Assembly (NCBI GenBank): GCA_002480565.1 | Contig: DLCK01000004.1 | Coordinates: 1-45,703 of the forward strand | Direction: 5' to 3' | From: Phycisphaerales bacterium UBA7800 | GTDB taxonomy: Bacteria; Planctomycetota; Phycisphaerae; Phycisphaerales; Phycisphaeraceae | Length of the DNA: 45,703 nt | In this document: positions 8,454 to 18,508 of the stretch, one piece after another | How the letters are laid out: every line of letters begins with the position of its first letter | Position numbering within the stretch: position 1 is the first letter of the stretch | Program-made: the position numbers and the translations under genes | Notes under the pieces: generated by a model | The model's input: only the letters and a program-made list of their open reading frames with translations | Database searches by the model: none | Told to the model about the DNA's origin: nothing

Positions 8454-8486
8454 GCGTGTTGACATTATGTTATTCACGCCTAGAAT
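8454..8486 (+). promoter_or_regulatory. promoter of the large exported protein pair, with overlapping inverted repeat
   Basis: TTGACA (8459-8464), a 16-base spacer, then TAGAAT (8481-8486). An inverted repeat GCGTG (8454-8458) / CACGC (8475-8479) brackets the -35 and is a candidate operator for the divergent GntR regulator. Confidence 0.5.
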
Positions 8487-8539
8487 AAAAATCAACCAAT
8501 CCAACGAGATTTATTTTCATCGTCCTGCCTGATTCATTC

Positions 8540-11500
8540 ATGCACCAATCGTATTCCTATCACTGGAGCAAACAATTGCTTAGCACTAATATCAAATGGA
8601 CTTATGTCATTACTCTCATTTGTATGCTTGTCGTCCCTACATTAGGTCAAGTCAACATGATCGGTCGGCAAAGTCAGAATGAAGGCATCTGGGTATTACC
8701 TGCAAAGACGGCCCCGGTGATTGATGGTGACCTGTCAGATTGGAATATGTCGGGCAGAATTTTGTGCTTTGCCGATCAGCAACTCCAAGACCAGTATTCG
8801 ACTCAGGTCACTGCCATGTGGGATGAGCAGTACCTTTACTATGCGATTAAATGGAACGATCCTTCGCCACTTGGGAACATGGTTGACCCGCGATTTAATC
8901 CTGACACCGGATGGAAATCTGACTGCGTTCAACTGCGATTTATGACCGCCGACCAGATCACCTGGATCGATGGGTGGTATCACCTTGATTCCAAGTCGTC
9001 CGTCATTCGCATAACGGTTTGGGATGACATGACCAATTGGCGTCAGAATAAGGCCCGGTCACTGGTCGCCCCTCCGGGGAAAGTCGACTTGGGTGAAGGT
9101 GCCCAACAAGCCTTTACCCAAACCGAGTCCGGCTACATTCAGGAAATGCGGATTCCCTGGAAAATGATTCATCGCAAGATCCCCGCAATCAAATCTGATA
9201 TGACCTTTCGACTGGGGATGGAATTTCTCTGGGGTGATCCTGCTGGCAGTGACAAACTCACCCACCGCTATGCAGACAACATTCAAGCGGGGATCACCAA
9301 ACGTGAATTCTATTGGAACAATTACCGCGTCTGGGGCAATGCGACTTTGACCGATCAACCCACCGTGGCTCAGCGTCAATACAGCCCCAAGTCCGACCGA
9401 CTCACTGGGCCGGTGCCGATTGAATTGACCTTGCCCTTGGATGCAAAGATTGTGTCCCTTGCTATTGATGATGTGACCGGCAAACGGGTTCGCAATATGG
9501 GCGGGTTAAAAGTCGCGGACTACACCACGCAGACGACCGACAAAGCCATCAAGGTCAGTATCCCCTGGGACACCATGGCCGACACGCAATGGCAAGGCAA
9601 TCACTCCAAAGGTTACCATCCAACATCCAATCCAGTTGCCCCCGGTCAGTACACCGTCAAAGCCTTGACACACAGTGGTATTGACGCAACCTATGAAATG
9701 AGTTTCTACAACCCCGGCACGCCCGTCTGGGATGTCGCAGACACCAGTGGCGCATGGGGCGCTGACCATACGACGCCTCACCTGCTTGCGACCAGTGGCA
9801 AGCGAATGATCGTCGCATGGGAGTTGGCAGAAGGCGGCTGGGGCATCATCGGTATCGGTGAGAATGGTCGAAAAATCTGGAGCGAAAAGCGCGGCGCAAA
9901 AGTCTTGGCTGCCGACGAGCAATATGTCTATGCCGTCCCCGAAGCCTTTGGCAATTTACCGTTACCCCCCTCAATCATCCGACTCGACAGTGCAACAGGA
10001 GACTACCGCCCCTTTACCCGTGATGGCAAAACCTTGCCTTTCGAATTGCGATTGGAAAATCTTTTCGATACCTCATCCCTTGGAATCTTAAAGACCATGA
10101 CGGTAGGCAAAAAGTACATCGCTCTTGGTTATGAAGCCAACGCGATTGTGCTACTGGATAAGACACACGCAGGCTTTGTCCGTCAATTAAATCTGCCAAC
10201 TCCCACCGCACTGACTTTTAGCAAAGACGGGGAGCTTTATGCCATCAGTTCCAACCAACTCTGCACTATCAATCAGGACTCCGGCAAGGCGACACCGATT
10301 CCCACACCTGACCTCCAATCACCCGTCGGACTTACCTGCGATGCAAATGGCAACCTGCTCACTGCCGACACCGGCACAGACTCTCAGGTCAAAGCATTCA
10401 CCCTCCAAGGCAAACTCGCATATACATGCGGACAGCAAGGCGGACGCCCGATCCGTGGCAAGTACGATCCCAAAGGTATGATGCAGATGAGCAGTGTCGC
10501 GGTCGATTCCAAAAACCAAGTCTGGGTCACCGAAAGCTGGGACTATCCGCGCCGTGTGAGTGTATGGGATCAACAAGGCCAACTCGTTCGCGATTATCTG
10601 GGCAACACCGGCTATGCAGCCAACGCAACCTGCCTGCATGACTCGGACCCGACACTTGCTTACCTTGGCCCATTGGAATTCAAAATCGATCATGCCAAAC
10701 GATCGTGGAAGCTTCAAAGCATTCTTTGGCATCCGGATAAAACCAAGGGCGAAAGTTTCGAAATCCCAACCTATCGCTTTGCCAAACCCCAACGTTTTTC
10801 AAGCTCTGCCAGTGGCAAAAAACGCGAGTACTTTCTCTCCATCCCCTACTACAACCAGCATGGTTACATCCTGCTCATGCAGCAAGAGGATGGCAATTGG
10901 AAACCGGTCACCGCCATCACCACGGTCAGCCAGATCGCTGGCAAACTGGGTCGAGGTAATGTGGTAACCGAAAAACCTTCAGGTGACTGGGCAGATTGCG
11001 ACCTGCTTGATGGTGTCTTCTGGAATGATAGTAACGCCGATGGCATCGTCCAACGCAGTGAGTGTCAGATCGTCAAAACGGATTATCCCGCAGCAGGCAA
11101 ACAACGCCGTAAACAATCTGCTTTTACCTTCACCAGTGGTTGGGGCGGACGCATGGATGAAAATCTATGCTTCTATGCCAGCGGCATGATCCGCGTCGAG
11201 CCGATTGGTTTTGATGATCGCGGCGCACCAATCTTCAAACCTGAAAGTATCAAACAACTGAACATCAAAGAAGCCGGAACCTTTGTCCCTGACAACGAGA
11301 ATAATCAGGTCTTGGTCATGAGCAAACTCCGATACCCAGCTCCATCCACCATCAATGCCATTGATCAAACAACCGCAAAAGTCAACTGGTCCTATCCCAA
11401 TCCGTTTCCTGGTGTCCATGGTTCCCATCGCGCGACTATGCCTAAACCCGGACTCATCATCGGCCCGTTACTCATCACAGGTAAAGCCCATGTCAACGAT

Positions 11501-12568
11501 CAGGTTGGCAGTGTCTTTCACATGCGTGGTAACCTCGGGCAAGACTACATCATGACCACCGATGGACTCTTCGTCGACACGCTGTTTGTTGATGGTCGCC
11601 TGCCAGCCCCACCATTGCCACCCACGGAACAGCAACTCGTTGGCAAGTCCGTTAACAAGTACACCCAAAGCGGTGAAGCCTTCAACGGATTCTTCGGAAA
11701 ACAAGCTGATGGCAAGTATCGACTCACCTGCGCCTTATCCCGCCAAGCCTGCATGATTCTTGATGTCCACGGTTTGGAATCCATCAAGCGACTACCCATT
11801 CAAACCTTGCAGATCACCCACACACAAATTGCAAAAGCCCTGCAAATCAAGGCCCAATCGCAATCCGCAGATGCAGGCAACAAGACCTACACCATGCAGC
11901 GATTTGAAAAGAAATTCACAGCCAACGGCAACATGAATCAATGGGACAACATCCCAGCGTTACCCATTGCAAGAGATGGCGGTAATCAATCCGGCATCGC
12001 CAAACTCGCTTATGACTCAAACAATCTCTACGTGTTGTTCAATGTCACCGATCCATCACCATGGCTTAATCACGGCAAGGATTTCACGCGACTATTCAAA
12101 ACCGGTGATGCAGTTGACATTCAACTTAGCCCGTCAGCCAACGATCAAACCCATCCGGTTGAAGGCGACCTGCGGATACTCATTGCCAACCTTGAAGGTA
12201 AGCCTCAAGCGATCCTGATGATGCCCAAGTGCAACGATGCAGACAAGGGGCAGGATCAACTTTACGCATCGCCGATAATGAGTCACCCAATGGATAAAGT
12301 GATCATCCTCAAACAAGCAGATATCCATGTCCAAACCTCTGCCGATAGCTACGAAGTTCAGGCATCCATCCCGCTCAATGCCTTAGGACTCAAACTCAAA
12401 GCAGGCCAAACACTCACCGGCGACATCGGTTTTATCAGTTCCGACGCAACAGGTCGATTGAATACTGCACGTACGTACTGGTCCAACAAACAGACCAATC
12501 TTATCAGCGATTTACCCTCCGAAGCATGGCTCTATCCTCAGCAATGGGGTCACATCACTGTGAAATAA
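8540..12568 (+). CDS. large exported multidomain protein with CBM9-like ends and beta-propeller (paralog 1)
   Basis: 1342 residues. A signal peptide with a long N-region ends near residue 36 (VVPTLGQ). Residues 57-285 are CBM9/DOMON-like (APVIDGDLSDWN, YLYYAIKWNDPSP). About 293-385 is a FlgD-type Ig fold (IELTLPLDAKIVSLAIDDVTGKRVRNMGG region). About 395-1100 contains repeated NHL-type strands (PVGLTCDANGNLLTADTG, VAVDSKNQVWVTESWDYP), a beta-propeller. Residues about 1125-1342 are a second CBM9-like domain. There is no obvious catalytic motif, so surface glycan binding or an undescribed lyase or hydrolase are both open. It is followed after 12 bases by a paralog of the same length, and both probably form one transcript controlled by the divergent GntR gene. 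Confidence 0.8.
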   Translation: MHQSYSYHWSKQLLSTNIKWTYVITLICMLVVPTLGQVNMIGRQSQNEGIWVLPAKTAPVIDGDLSDWNMSGRILCFADQQLQDQYSTQVTAMWDEQYLYYAIKWNDPSPLGNMVDPRFNPDTGWKSDCVQLRFMTADQITWIDGWYHLDSKSSVIRITVWDDMTNWRQNKARSLVAPPGKVDLGEGAQQAFTQTESGYIQEMRIPWKMIHRKIPAIKSDMTFRLGMEFLWGDPAGSDKLTHRYADNIQAGITKREFYWNNYRVWGNATLTDQPTVAQRQYSPKSDRLTGPVPIELTLPLDAKIVSLAIDDVTGKRVRNMGGLKVADYTTQTTDKAIKVSIPWDTMADTQWQGNHSKGYHPTSNPVAPGQYTVKALTHSGIDATYEMSFYNPGTPVWDVADTSGAWGADHTTPHLLATSGKRMIVAWELAEGGWGIIGIGENGRKIWSEKRGAKVLAADEQYVYAVPEAFGNLPLPPSIIRLDSATGDYRPFTRDGKTLPFELRLENLFDTSSLGILKTMTVGKKYIALGYEANAIVLLDKTHAGFVRQLNLPTPTALTFSKDGELYAISSNQLCTINQDSGKATPIPTPDLQSPVGLTCDANGNLLTADTGTDSQVKAFTLQGKLAYTCGQQGGRPIRGKYDPKGMMQMSSVAVDSKNQVWVTESWDYPRRVSVWDQQGQLVRDYLGNTGYAANATCLHDSDPTLAYLGPLEFKIDHAKRSWKLQSILWHPDKTKGESFEIPTYRFAKPQRFSSSASGKKREYFLSIPYYNQHGYILLMQQEDGNWKPVTAITTVSQIAGKLGRGNVVTEKPSGDWADCDLLDGVFWNDSNADGIVQRSECQIVKTDYPAAGKQRRKQSAFTFTSGWGGRMDENLCFYASGMIRVEPIGFDDRGAPIFKPESIKQLNIKEAGTFVPDNENNQVLVMSKLRYPAPSTINAIDQTTAKVNWSYPNPFPGVHGSHRATMPKPGLIIGPLLITGKAHVNDQVGSVFHMRGNLGQDYIMTTDGLFVDTLFVDGRLPAPPLPPTEQQLVGKSVNKYTQSGEAFNGFFGKQADGKYRLTCALSRQACMILDVHGLESIKRLPIQTLQITHTQIAKALQIKAQSQSADAGNKTYTMQRFEKKFTANGNMNQWDNIPALPIARDGGNQSGIAKLAYDSNNLYVLFNVTDPSPWLNHGKDFTRLFKTGDAVDIQLSPSANDQTHPVEGDLRILIANLEGKPQAILMMPKCNDADKGQDQLYASPIMSHPMDKVIILKQADIHVQTSADSYEVQASIPLNALGLKLKAGQTLTGDIGFISSDATGRLNTARTYWSNKQTNLISDLPSEAWLYPQQWGHITVK

Positions 12569-12580
12569 AGGTTTTTGAAC

Positions 12581-15500
12581 ATGAACAAACGCACACTACT
12601 TACCGCCCCTTGGGTATTGCTCGCATGCCTTGTCGCGCACACCCATGCACAAGACAAACCAACAACTGATGCAACCATCCTCATCGATGCAACGCACAAC
12701 AACGGCAGCTTCGAACAAGGCAATCGCTCATGGTCGAACTATGCATACAAATGCAAAGTCACCGACAAAGGTGTCCGTAGTGAAGGTGATGTCCCTGATG
12801 GCAAAAACTATGCCTTCATCACTGTCACCGGTAACGATATCTCACGACTCGGTGGGCGATTTGAAACATCACTACACAACATCAAACCGGAAAACGGCAA
12901 TGCTTTTGACTTGTCATTTCAAGCCAAGTCTCGTTCACTTGAACAATACAACGCCATGATCATGACGCTCGTTTTACAGAAGAACGAAAAGGTCACCGAC
13001 GAGAATGGAAAGACCAAAACCAAACGCGTCATCGCAGGTGTGCTTAATTCCAAAGTGATCAATCTGACATCGACAAATTGGACGCCCATCCAAACGCAGT
13101 TGACTTATGAAGGTGACAAACCCTTTGACATGATCGGTGTGCGTATTTCTTTTTTGCGTATGGGCGCAACCGGATCGCTCATTGAAGGTGAAGCCTATCT
13201 GGACAATGTCCTGCTGACACAAAGCAAGGCCAAAACGAAAAAAAAAAGCCTCAGCCAGTCAGTGAAGAATGAGTCGGCAACTGAAACAGCAGTTTTGCCT
13301 GACCCACCGATTGCAATCAACTTCCAACTCGACAAGCCCGGCTATGTCACGCTGGTCCTCGATGATGAAAATGGACAGCGTGTCCGCAACCTCACCGGCG
13401 GACAGTTTTACGAAGCAGGTAAACACACGTTCCAATATGACGGGACCGACATCGGCATAGCAAAACCCCATGCACAAAATGGGACAGGCTATGAAGTCAT
13501 CCGATCCATCATCAAACCCGGCAAGTACACTGTCCGAGGCATTGTGCGTGACAAGATCGGCCTGAATTATGATTTGACGGTGTATCCCAATGTTGGCAAT
13601 CCCCCTTGGCCAACCGACATTGATTTTGGGCCCGGGGGTTGGCTTGCGGATCATGGCTCGCCGCGCGCGGTGTCGTTTATCCCACAGGATTATGCGGCGG
13701 TCAATAAGCCTCACATGGTACTCACCAGCGCCGTTGCCGAAGCTGCTCAAGCCGTCGCATGGGTTGATTTGGATGGCAACAAATTCGCAGGCCGCAGACG
13801 CATCGGCGGACACTGGACCGGAGCGACTTTGCTGGCAGTGGATCATGGCGTCAAACGCGACAAGAAAATCTATCTCTACTCAGCCATGTCCTGGAACAGC
13901 GATAAAACCGCCAAGTCCGGTAAACCCCAATCCGAAATCCGCATCATGGGTTTTTCAGACTCGGGCATGTTTCGCGTGGCCTTCCCACATCCGACGCTGC
14001 CTGATGATAAGCAGTGGGACGATGTCGACCTTGGCGGACTTGCTGTTCACAACGGACTGCTCATCTACTCCGACAAACTCACGAAAAAGCTCTATCTCTT
14101 CGATGCCAACACCGTGACAATCCAATCCGAAGCCACCCCTCTTGGCACGATTGATCTGACGGATGTCGGTGGGATGATGTTCGACAAGTCAGGCAAACTG
14201 CTTGCTCTGGTGGGGCATGAGCTTCACCGTTACACACTCGATGCCATCAACTGCAAACTCACTGACAAACAAATCATCATCTCCAATGGACTTGATAGCC
14301 CTCGACACATCACCACCGATACCAATGGACATTTTTACATTTCCGATCAAGGTGATAGTCACACTGTTAAAGTCTTCACATCCAACGGCAAATTACTGCG
14401 AAGTATTGGTCGTCCCGGTCAACCTGCGTCAGGCAAATATGACGAACTGCACATGAACAATCCCGACGGCATTGCGATCGACACCAACAATCATCTATGG
14501 GTCATGGAAGATTTCCGTGCCCCCAAGCGGGTGAGTGTCTGGACACTGGAGGGTAAACTCGTTGATGCGTTTTATGGCCCGCCGGGTTACGGTGGCGGTG
14601 GCATGCTTGATCCCAAAGATCCATCACGCTTTTACCTGTCTCAAGGTGCTGGTGGTATGGAATTCAAAATTGACCACCAAACCGGCAAGTCTAAACTGGA
14701 TCGCGTTTATTGGCTCAAGTCAGAAACCCCCTGGTTCACCCCCCGCTGGCATGGCCCACAAACCGTCATGCACTCGGGCAATCATCGCTATGTCACATCC
14801 AACTTCTCAGGCCCGACCAGCGGCCAATCCCTTGCTTTTATTTCACGCGATGATGCACAACGGATCACGCCCCTTGCCTGTGTCGGCTCATTGAGCAGTT
14901 GGAAATATATCGAAGACCAGGGATGGCTTGACCACTTCCCTGCATACAACATCAAAGGTGATACCCGAAAACAACAACGCCAACAGCACCTGTTCAAATC
15001 CAACTCGCTGGTCTGCTGGCTGGACTTGAATCACGATCAAACACCACAGCAAAACGAAATTCAAATTCGCGATTTTAGTGACATTGATCAAATCAATACC
15101 TTCCTGACCGCGCATATTCAGCCGGACATGTCATTGCTCATTACTCATCGCAATGGTGTCGTTCAACTCAAGCCCCGATCCATCGATTCGGATGGCATGC
15201 CCCAGTATGACTTGGCGGATGCCGCGACGTTGATCGCTGACATCAACCATCAACCCACCAGTGGTGGCGGACAGGCATTCACCGACGCTAAAGGCATGAC
15301 CGTCTTCACGGGCGGTCCCATGCGTGGGTATCGTGATGGGCAACTTCTCTGGCAGTATCACTCACGTTGGCCGGGGCTGCATCCGGGGCATGCATCCCCT
15401 GCTCAACCGAGCTATCCCGGTGAGTTGCTGGCCACCACACGTTTGCTTGGCCCCACGGTCACACCCCGAAACTCTGATGCGGGTGAAATCTGGTCGATCA

Positions 15501-16606
15501 ATTCCGACAAGGGCGTGATCTACCTGCTGACCACTGACGGACTCTTTGTCGATTATCTGGGTGCCTACCCACGTGACGGGCGACAATGGGATATGGAGGA
15601 ACACCAACGTGGCATGGACCTTACCGATATCAACCAGATCAGTGAACACTTTTTCCCGACCATCAACCAACTGCCCAATGGTGACATCTACCTCGTCGCA
15701 GGAAAAAGTCATAGCAGTCTCGTCAAGGTCACCGGCCTGGAATCCATCAAGCGACTGCCACCCCAATCGCTGAACATCACCGGCAAGGATGTTCTGGCTG
15801 TCCAGGATTACATGATCGCCTGTGATCGAGCCCGCAAAGCCAACTCCGAATCTGACACGTTGACTATCACACGTACCGACAAGCCTAAAATCATTGATGG
15901 CAAGCTCGATGATTGGCAAGACCCGCACTGGGCTCTTATCGACGCGGAGACCTTCAAGGAAGGTGATTGGGGGGCCCGCTACAAAGAACCTGCTATCACG
16001 GCTGCCCTGTCCGTGGACAAAGATCATTTGTACATGATCGTACTCTCACGCCGTGACAATCTCATTGAGAACGCTGGCAAAGATTTACAGACCCTGTTTA
16101 AAACCGGTGGCGGGCTTGATCTGAAATTAGCGACACAGCCTGTCAAGGATAAGCGTAACACAACACCTGTTGAAGGCGACACAAGACTGCTGATTACTCG
16201 CAATAGCGGTAAACCTTTTGCGGCATGCTATCGCTTCGTCGTGCCCGGAACGCAGTCGCCTATTGCATTCACTTCACCGGTGCGACACATCACCATCGAC
16301 CGCATTGATCAGGTCAGTGACCAGATTCAACTCGCAGTCAGTCGGATCAATCGCCCTGCTTTTACACGTCCTGAAAAAACGGTCCGTTTTGAAGTCATTG
16401 AAGTAGCTGTCCCACTATCCGTGCTGGGCTGGAATCCGAACACGTTACCCAACACCACCGGCGACATTGGCGTCCTCATCGGACAAGCTGGCAGTACCGT
16501 CGAACGCATTTACTGGCATAACAAAGCAGCGGGTATCATTGCCGACATCCCAAGCGAAGCGATGATCATGCCTGCGTATTGGGGGAAGGTCAGCGTGCAG
16601 CAATAG
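12581..16606 (+). CDS. large exported multidomain protein with beta-propeller (paralog 2)
   Basis: 1341 residues. ATG 12581 is chosen because AAAGG lies nine bases before it and a clean signal peptide follows (MNKRTLLTAPWVLLACLV...THA/Q). The N-terminal 30-220 is a jelly-roll-like module (ATHNNGSFEQGNRSW), unlike the CBM9-like start of paralog 1. Then come a FlgD-type domain (about 245-345), an NHL-type propeller (SPRHITTDTNGHFYISDQGD, NNPDGIAIDTNNHLWVMEDF) and a C-terminal CBM9-like domain (KPKIIDGKLDDWQDPHW). Shared landmarks with paralog 1 include LESIKRLP before the last domain and DLPSEAW/DIPSEAM near the end. They arose by duplication followed by replacement of the N-terminal module. 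The reaction, if any, is unknown. Confidence 0.8.
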   Translation: MNKRTLLTAPWVLLACLVAHTHAQDKPTTDATILIDATHNNGSFEQGNRSWSNYAYKCKVTDKGVRSEGDVPDGKNYAFITVTGNDISRLGGRFETSLHNIKPENGNAFDLSFQAKSRSLEQYNAMIMTLVLQKNEKVTDENGKTKTKRVIAGVLNSKVINLTSTNWTPIQTQLTYEGDKPFDMIGVRISFLRMGATGSLIEGEAYLDNVLLTQSKAKTKKKSLSQSVKNESATETAVLPDPPIAINFQLDKPGYVTLVLDDENGQRVRNLTGGQFYEAGKHTFQYDGTDIGIAKPHAQNGTGYEVIRSIIKPGKYTVRGIVRDKIGLNYDLTVYPNVGNPPWPTDIDFGPGGWLADHGSPRAVSFIPQDYAAVNKPHMVLTSAVAEAAQAVAWVDLDGNKFAGRRRIGGHWTGATLLAVDHGVKRDKKIYLYSAMSWNSDKTAKSGKPQSEIRIMGFSDSGMFRVAFPHPTLPDDKQWDDVDLGGLAVHNGLLIYSDKLTKKLYLFDANTVTIQSEATPLGTIDLTDVGGMMFDKSGKLLALVGHELHRYTLDAINCKLTDKQIIISNGLDSPRHITTDTNGHFYISDQGDSHTVKVFTSNGKLLRSIGRPGQPASGKYDELHMNNPDGIAIDTNNHLWVMEDFRAPKRVSVWTLEGKLVDAFYGPPGYGGGGMLDPKDPSRFYLSQGAGGMEFKIDHQTGKSKLDRVYWLKSETPWFTPRWHGPQTVMHSGNHRYVTSNFSGPTSGQSLAFISRDDAQRITPLACVGSLSSWKYIEDQGWLDHFPAYNIKGDTRKQQRQQHLFKSNSLVCWLDLNHDQTPQQNEIQIRDFSDIDQINTFLTAHIQPDMSLLITHRNGVVQLKPRSIDSDGMPQYDLADAATLIADINHQPTSGGGQAFTDAKGMTVFTGGPMRGYRDGQLLWQYHSRWPGLHPGHASPAQPSYPGELLATTRLLGPTVTPRNSDAGEIWSINSDKGVIYLLTTDGLFVDYLGAYPRDGRQWDMEEHQRGMDLTDINQISEHFFPTINQLPNGDIYLVAGKSHSSLVKVTGLESIKRLPPQSLNITGKDVLAVQDYMIACDRARKANSESDTLTITRTDKPKIIDGKLDDWQDPHWALIDAETFKEGDWGARYKEPAITAALSVDKDHLYMIVLSRRDNLIENAGKDLQTLFKTGGGLDLKLATQPVKDKRNTTPVEGDTRLLITRNSGKPFAACYRFVVPGTQSPIAFTSPVRHITIDRIDQVSDQIQLAVSRINRPAFTRPEKTVRFEVIEVAVPLSVLGWNPNTLPNTTGDIGVLIGQAGSTVERIYWHNKAAGIIADIPSEAMIMPAYWGKVSVQQ

Positions 16607-16639
16607 GTTGGTGTGCGGGTCGGGTCTACATACGGTCAT

Positions 16640-16837
16640 GTTTTTAACACGAAGGCACGAATTTTTTTAAGACATTTTTTACCGCTGAGGCGCAGAGGAC
16701 TCAGAGGTAAGAGAGACAAAATCTTTTTTTAATATTGAACAAGTTTGATGCTCGAAGTACATGTTGCACTGAAAGTTTTTTTCGTGTCTTTCTTCGTGCC
16801 TTCGTGACCTTCGTGACCTTCGTGTTAAAAAAATAAA
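16640..16837. repeat. hairpin repeat element, CACGAAG family, with a nested arm
   Basis: The left arm TTTTTAACACGAAGGCACGAA (16640-16660) pairs with the right arm containing CTTCGTGCC and further TTCGTGACC units, ending CGTGTTAAAAAAA (16793-16833). Between them, 16673-16708 holds a lone arm of another family (TTTTTTACCGCTGAGGCGCA, then CTCAGAGG). Apart from this element, 16607-16898 shows nothing. Confidence 0.75.
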
Positions 16838-16898
16838 CGAACATCACACAGGCAGCTGGCATTGTCACCGTGAACTCATGTGTTATATCAACGATGTA

Positions 16899-17036
16899 TC
16901 ACCAAGCGTACACGGCCATGAATACCAGGCCGCAGAGGATCAGCAGTAGCAGGATGCCCGAGATAATTTTGGCGAGTGGTCCCTGTTTGGGCTGCCATGT
17001 GTCGGGGATTTGAGTCGTGTCGTTTTGTTGATTCAT
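16899..17036 (-). CDS. 45-residue single-pass membrane peptide coupled to mreD
   Basis: The ATG (17036-17034) overlaps the mreD stop in an ATGA, so it is translationally coupled as the last gene of mreBCD. The peptide has a polar N-terminus (MNQQNDTTQIPDTWQPKQGP) and one hydrophobic segment (about 21-43, IISGILLLLILCGLVFMAVYAW), giving a likely cytoplasm-in topology with no C-terminal domain. I know no family. Its position suggests a small accessory subunit of the elongation machinery. It is short enough to be missed by gene finders. Confidence 0.6.
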   Translation of the reverse strand: MNQQNDTTQIPDTWQPKQGPLAKIISGILLLLILCGLVFMAVYAW

Positions 17037-17611
17037 CGCATCACGTAGCCGGTTTGCCCGGGCCTTGAGGTTTCAAAATGGAACAGTCGCAGCATACCCC
17101 CCAGTAAGTAGACCAGTGGAATGCTCATGCCAGTGGTGTACAGCAAACACCAGAATCGACGGACCAGTTCATCCGCAGCAGACCAACCAATGAGTGGTTC
17201 AGCGATTGGCCAAGGCAAGCCGCGAATGGTCATCGCAGCAACGACCATCAATTCGACAAAGAAGCAGACGACCAGCACGGTCATGACTATGCCGGGAATT
17301 GATCGTCGGAAGATACCGCGTAGTTGTAAAGCTGCCCAGCCGCCAACCATGAAGCCTGCTGCATAGGGTCCGACCAATACAAAATCTCCCACCGGCCCGG
17401 CGCCTCGGATGGGTACCAGCAGGTCACTGAGAACTCCCAGAATCAACATCGCCCAGAGTGTCGTGGTTTGTGGCGCATAGACCGACACAAACACCCCAAG
17501 AATTAACAGTAAATTTGGCAAGACTTGATCACCGACCACCAACAAGCCGGACATGCCTGATTGGATTGAAACCAACAAATACGTGACGATCAAGAAGAAG
17601 ACCCATCTCAT
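17033..17611 (-). CDS. mreD: rod shape-determining membrane protein MreD
   Basis: 192 residues with about five or six hydrophobic helices and the MreD-type layout (QVLPNLLLILGVFVSVYAPQ, GVLSDLLVPIRGAGPVGDF). It overlaps mreC by ATGA (17608-17611) and the 45-residue peptide by ATGA, so the genes are tightly coupled. MreD sits in the inner membrane with MreC and MreB and helps direct peptidoglycan synthesis along the side wall. Length and order match the family. Identification relies mainly on topology and operon position, as MreD sequences vary widely. Confidence 0.85.
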   Translation of the reverse strand: MRWVFFLIVTYLLVSIQSGMSGLLVVGDQVLPNLLLILGVFVSVYAPQTTTLWAMLILGVLSDLLVPIRGAGPVGDFVLVGPYAAGFMVGGWAALQLRGIFRRSIPGIVMTVLVVCFFVELMVVAAMTIRGLPWPIAEPLIGWSAADELVRRFWCLLYTTGMSIPLVYLLGGMLRLFHFETSRPGQTGYVMR

Positions 17612-18480
17612 GGCAAATCTCCTTGCTGATCATAACCAGACTCCTCGGGCAAAATAACCAACACCTGCCCCAGATGCATGAGGCTCTTAAGCGGTGTCAC
17701 AGACAACCGCGTGCGTAACAATGGTGTCGTAGCATCAGGATCAATGGCGGTGACTTTCCCGATAATCAAACCTTGCGCACTGATTGGCCAACGGTCATCG
17801 GCCAAGAATGCCAGGTCACCAATTTTAACCGGATCATTGACATCACCTCGAGCAAAAAACGTCTGACCCTCTTCAGAGATTTCCAGTTGGGCAACGGTTT
17901 GACGCGGTGAGTCATCATTCACAGGTGGGACGATGCCAACTGCCAGATAGGTTCCCGGTGAATTGATAAGTCGAACGGTGCTGGTGTGTGTCCCCACAGA
18001 AGCGATACGACCGACGAGATTATAGCCAGCTGCGACGACCTGCCCTTCGAGGACGCCGTCGGTTTGCCCGATCCCCAGCGTCAGCGAGTTGATTTCAAGG
18101 CCATGGGTTGAAAGGGTCACGCGTGCTGGATGTAACTTTTCTGAATGCTTCCGGTAAGCCCGTAACTGTGAAAGCTCGTTGACAAATTCGCGTGCTTCAA
18201 GCAATTCCTGTTGAAGCTTGGCATTGTAGGACAACAGGTCCATGTAGTTTTTTTCAAGTTGCATCGCCGGCCCAAGATCCAACTTGGGATCAAGCGGTGC
18301 ACGAATCTGCCGACTAAGTTGGTGCAGCGGATGTTCAAGGGGAGAAAGACCAAGCAACAGCAGGTGCCGTGGTGATGACCAAAGTGAACCGGCAAAAGAC
18401 TGGGGCAGCATACAGGCGCCGAGCATCAGCACAAAGGCCAGAAAAAGTCCATGTTTTGAAGTCAATAACCGCCGTCGCAT
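17608..18480 (-). CDS. mreC: rod shape-determining protein MreC
   Basis: 290 residues. Start ATG 18480 is preferred over an upstream TTG because AAGG lies close before it and the longer form would begin within a hairpin repeat. Residues 8-28 are the membrane anchor. A coiled coil follows (LEKNYMDLLSYNAKLQQELLEAREFVNELSQLRAY), then the two beta-barrel domains (ARVTLSTHGLEINSLTLGIGQTDGV..., GQVVAAGYNLVGRIASV, GLIIGKVTAIDPD). MreC lines the periplasmic side of the elongasome. The gene is separated from mreB by a CACGAAG hairpin element. Confidence 0.93.
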   Translation of the reverse strand: MRRRLLTSKHGLFLAFVLMLGACMLPQSFAGSLWSSPRHLLLLGLSPLEHPLHQLSRQIRAPLDPKLDLGPAMQLEKNYMDLLSYNAKLQQELLEAREFVNELSQLRAYRKHSEKLHPARVTLSTHGLEINSLTLGIGQTDGVLEGQVVAAGYNLVGRIASVGTHTSTVRLINSPGTYLAVGIVPPVNDDSPRQTVAQLEISEEGQTFFARGDVNDPVKIGDLAFLADDRWPISAQGLIIGKVTAIDPDATTPLLRTRLSVTPLKSLMHLGQVLVILPEESGYDQQGDLP

Positions 18481-18508
18481 GAGTACCTTTTTTTGATTCG
18501 AGCACTTG

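Noticed and set aside
15362..16027. 221-codon frame opposite the second large exported protein
   Set aside because: Antisense to conserved propeller and CBM9-like sequence; no start signal.
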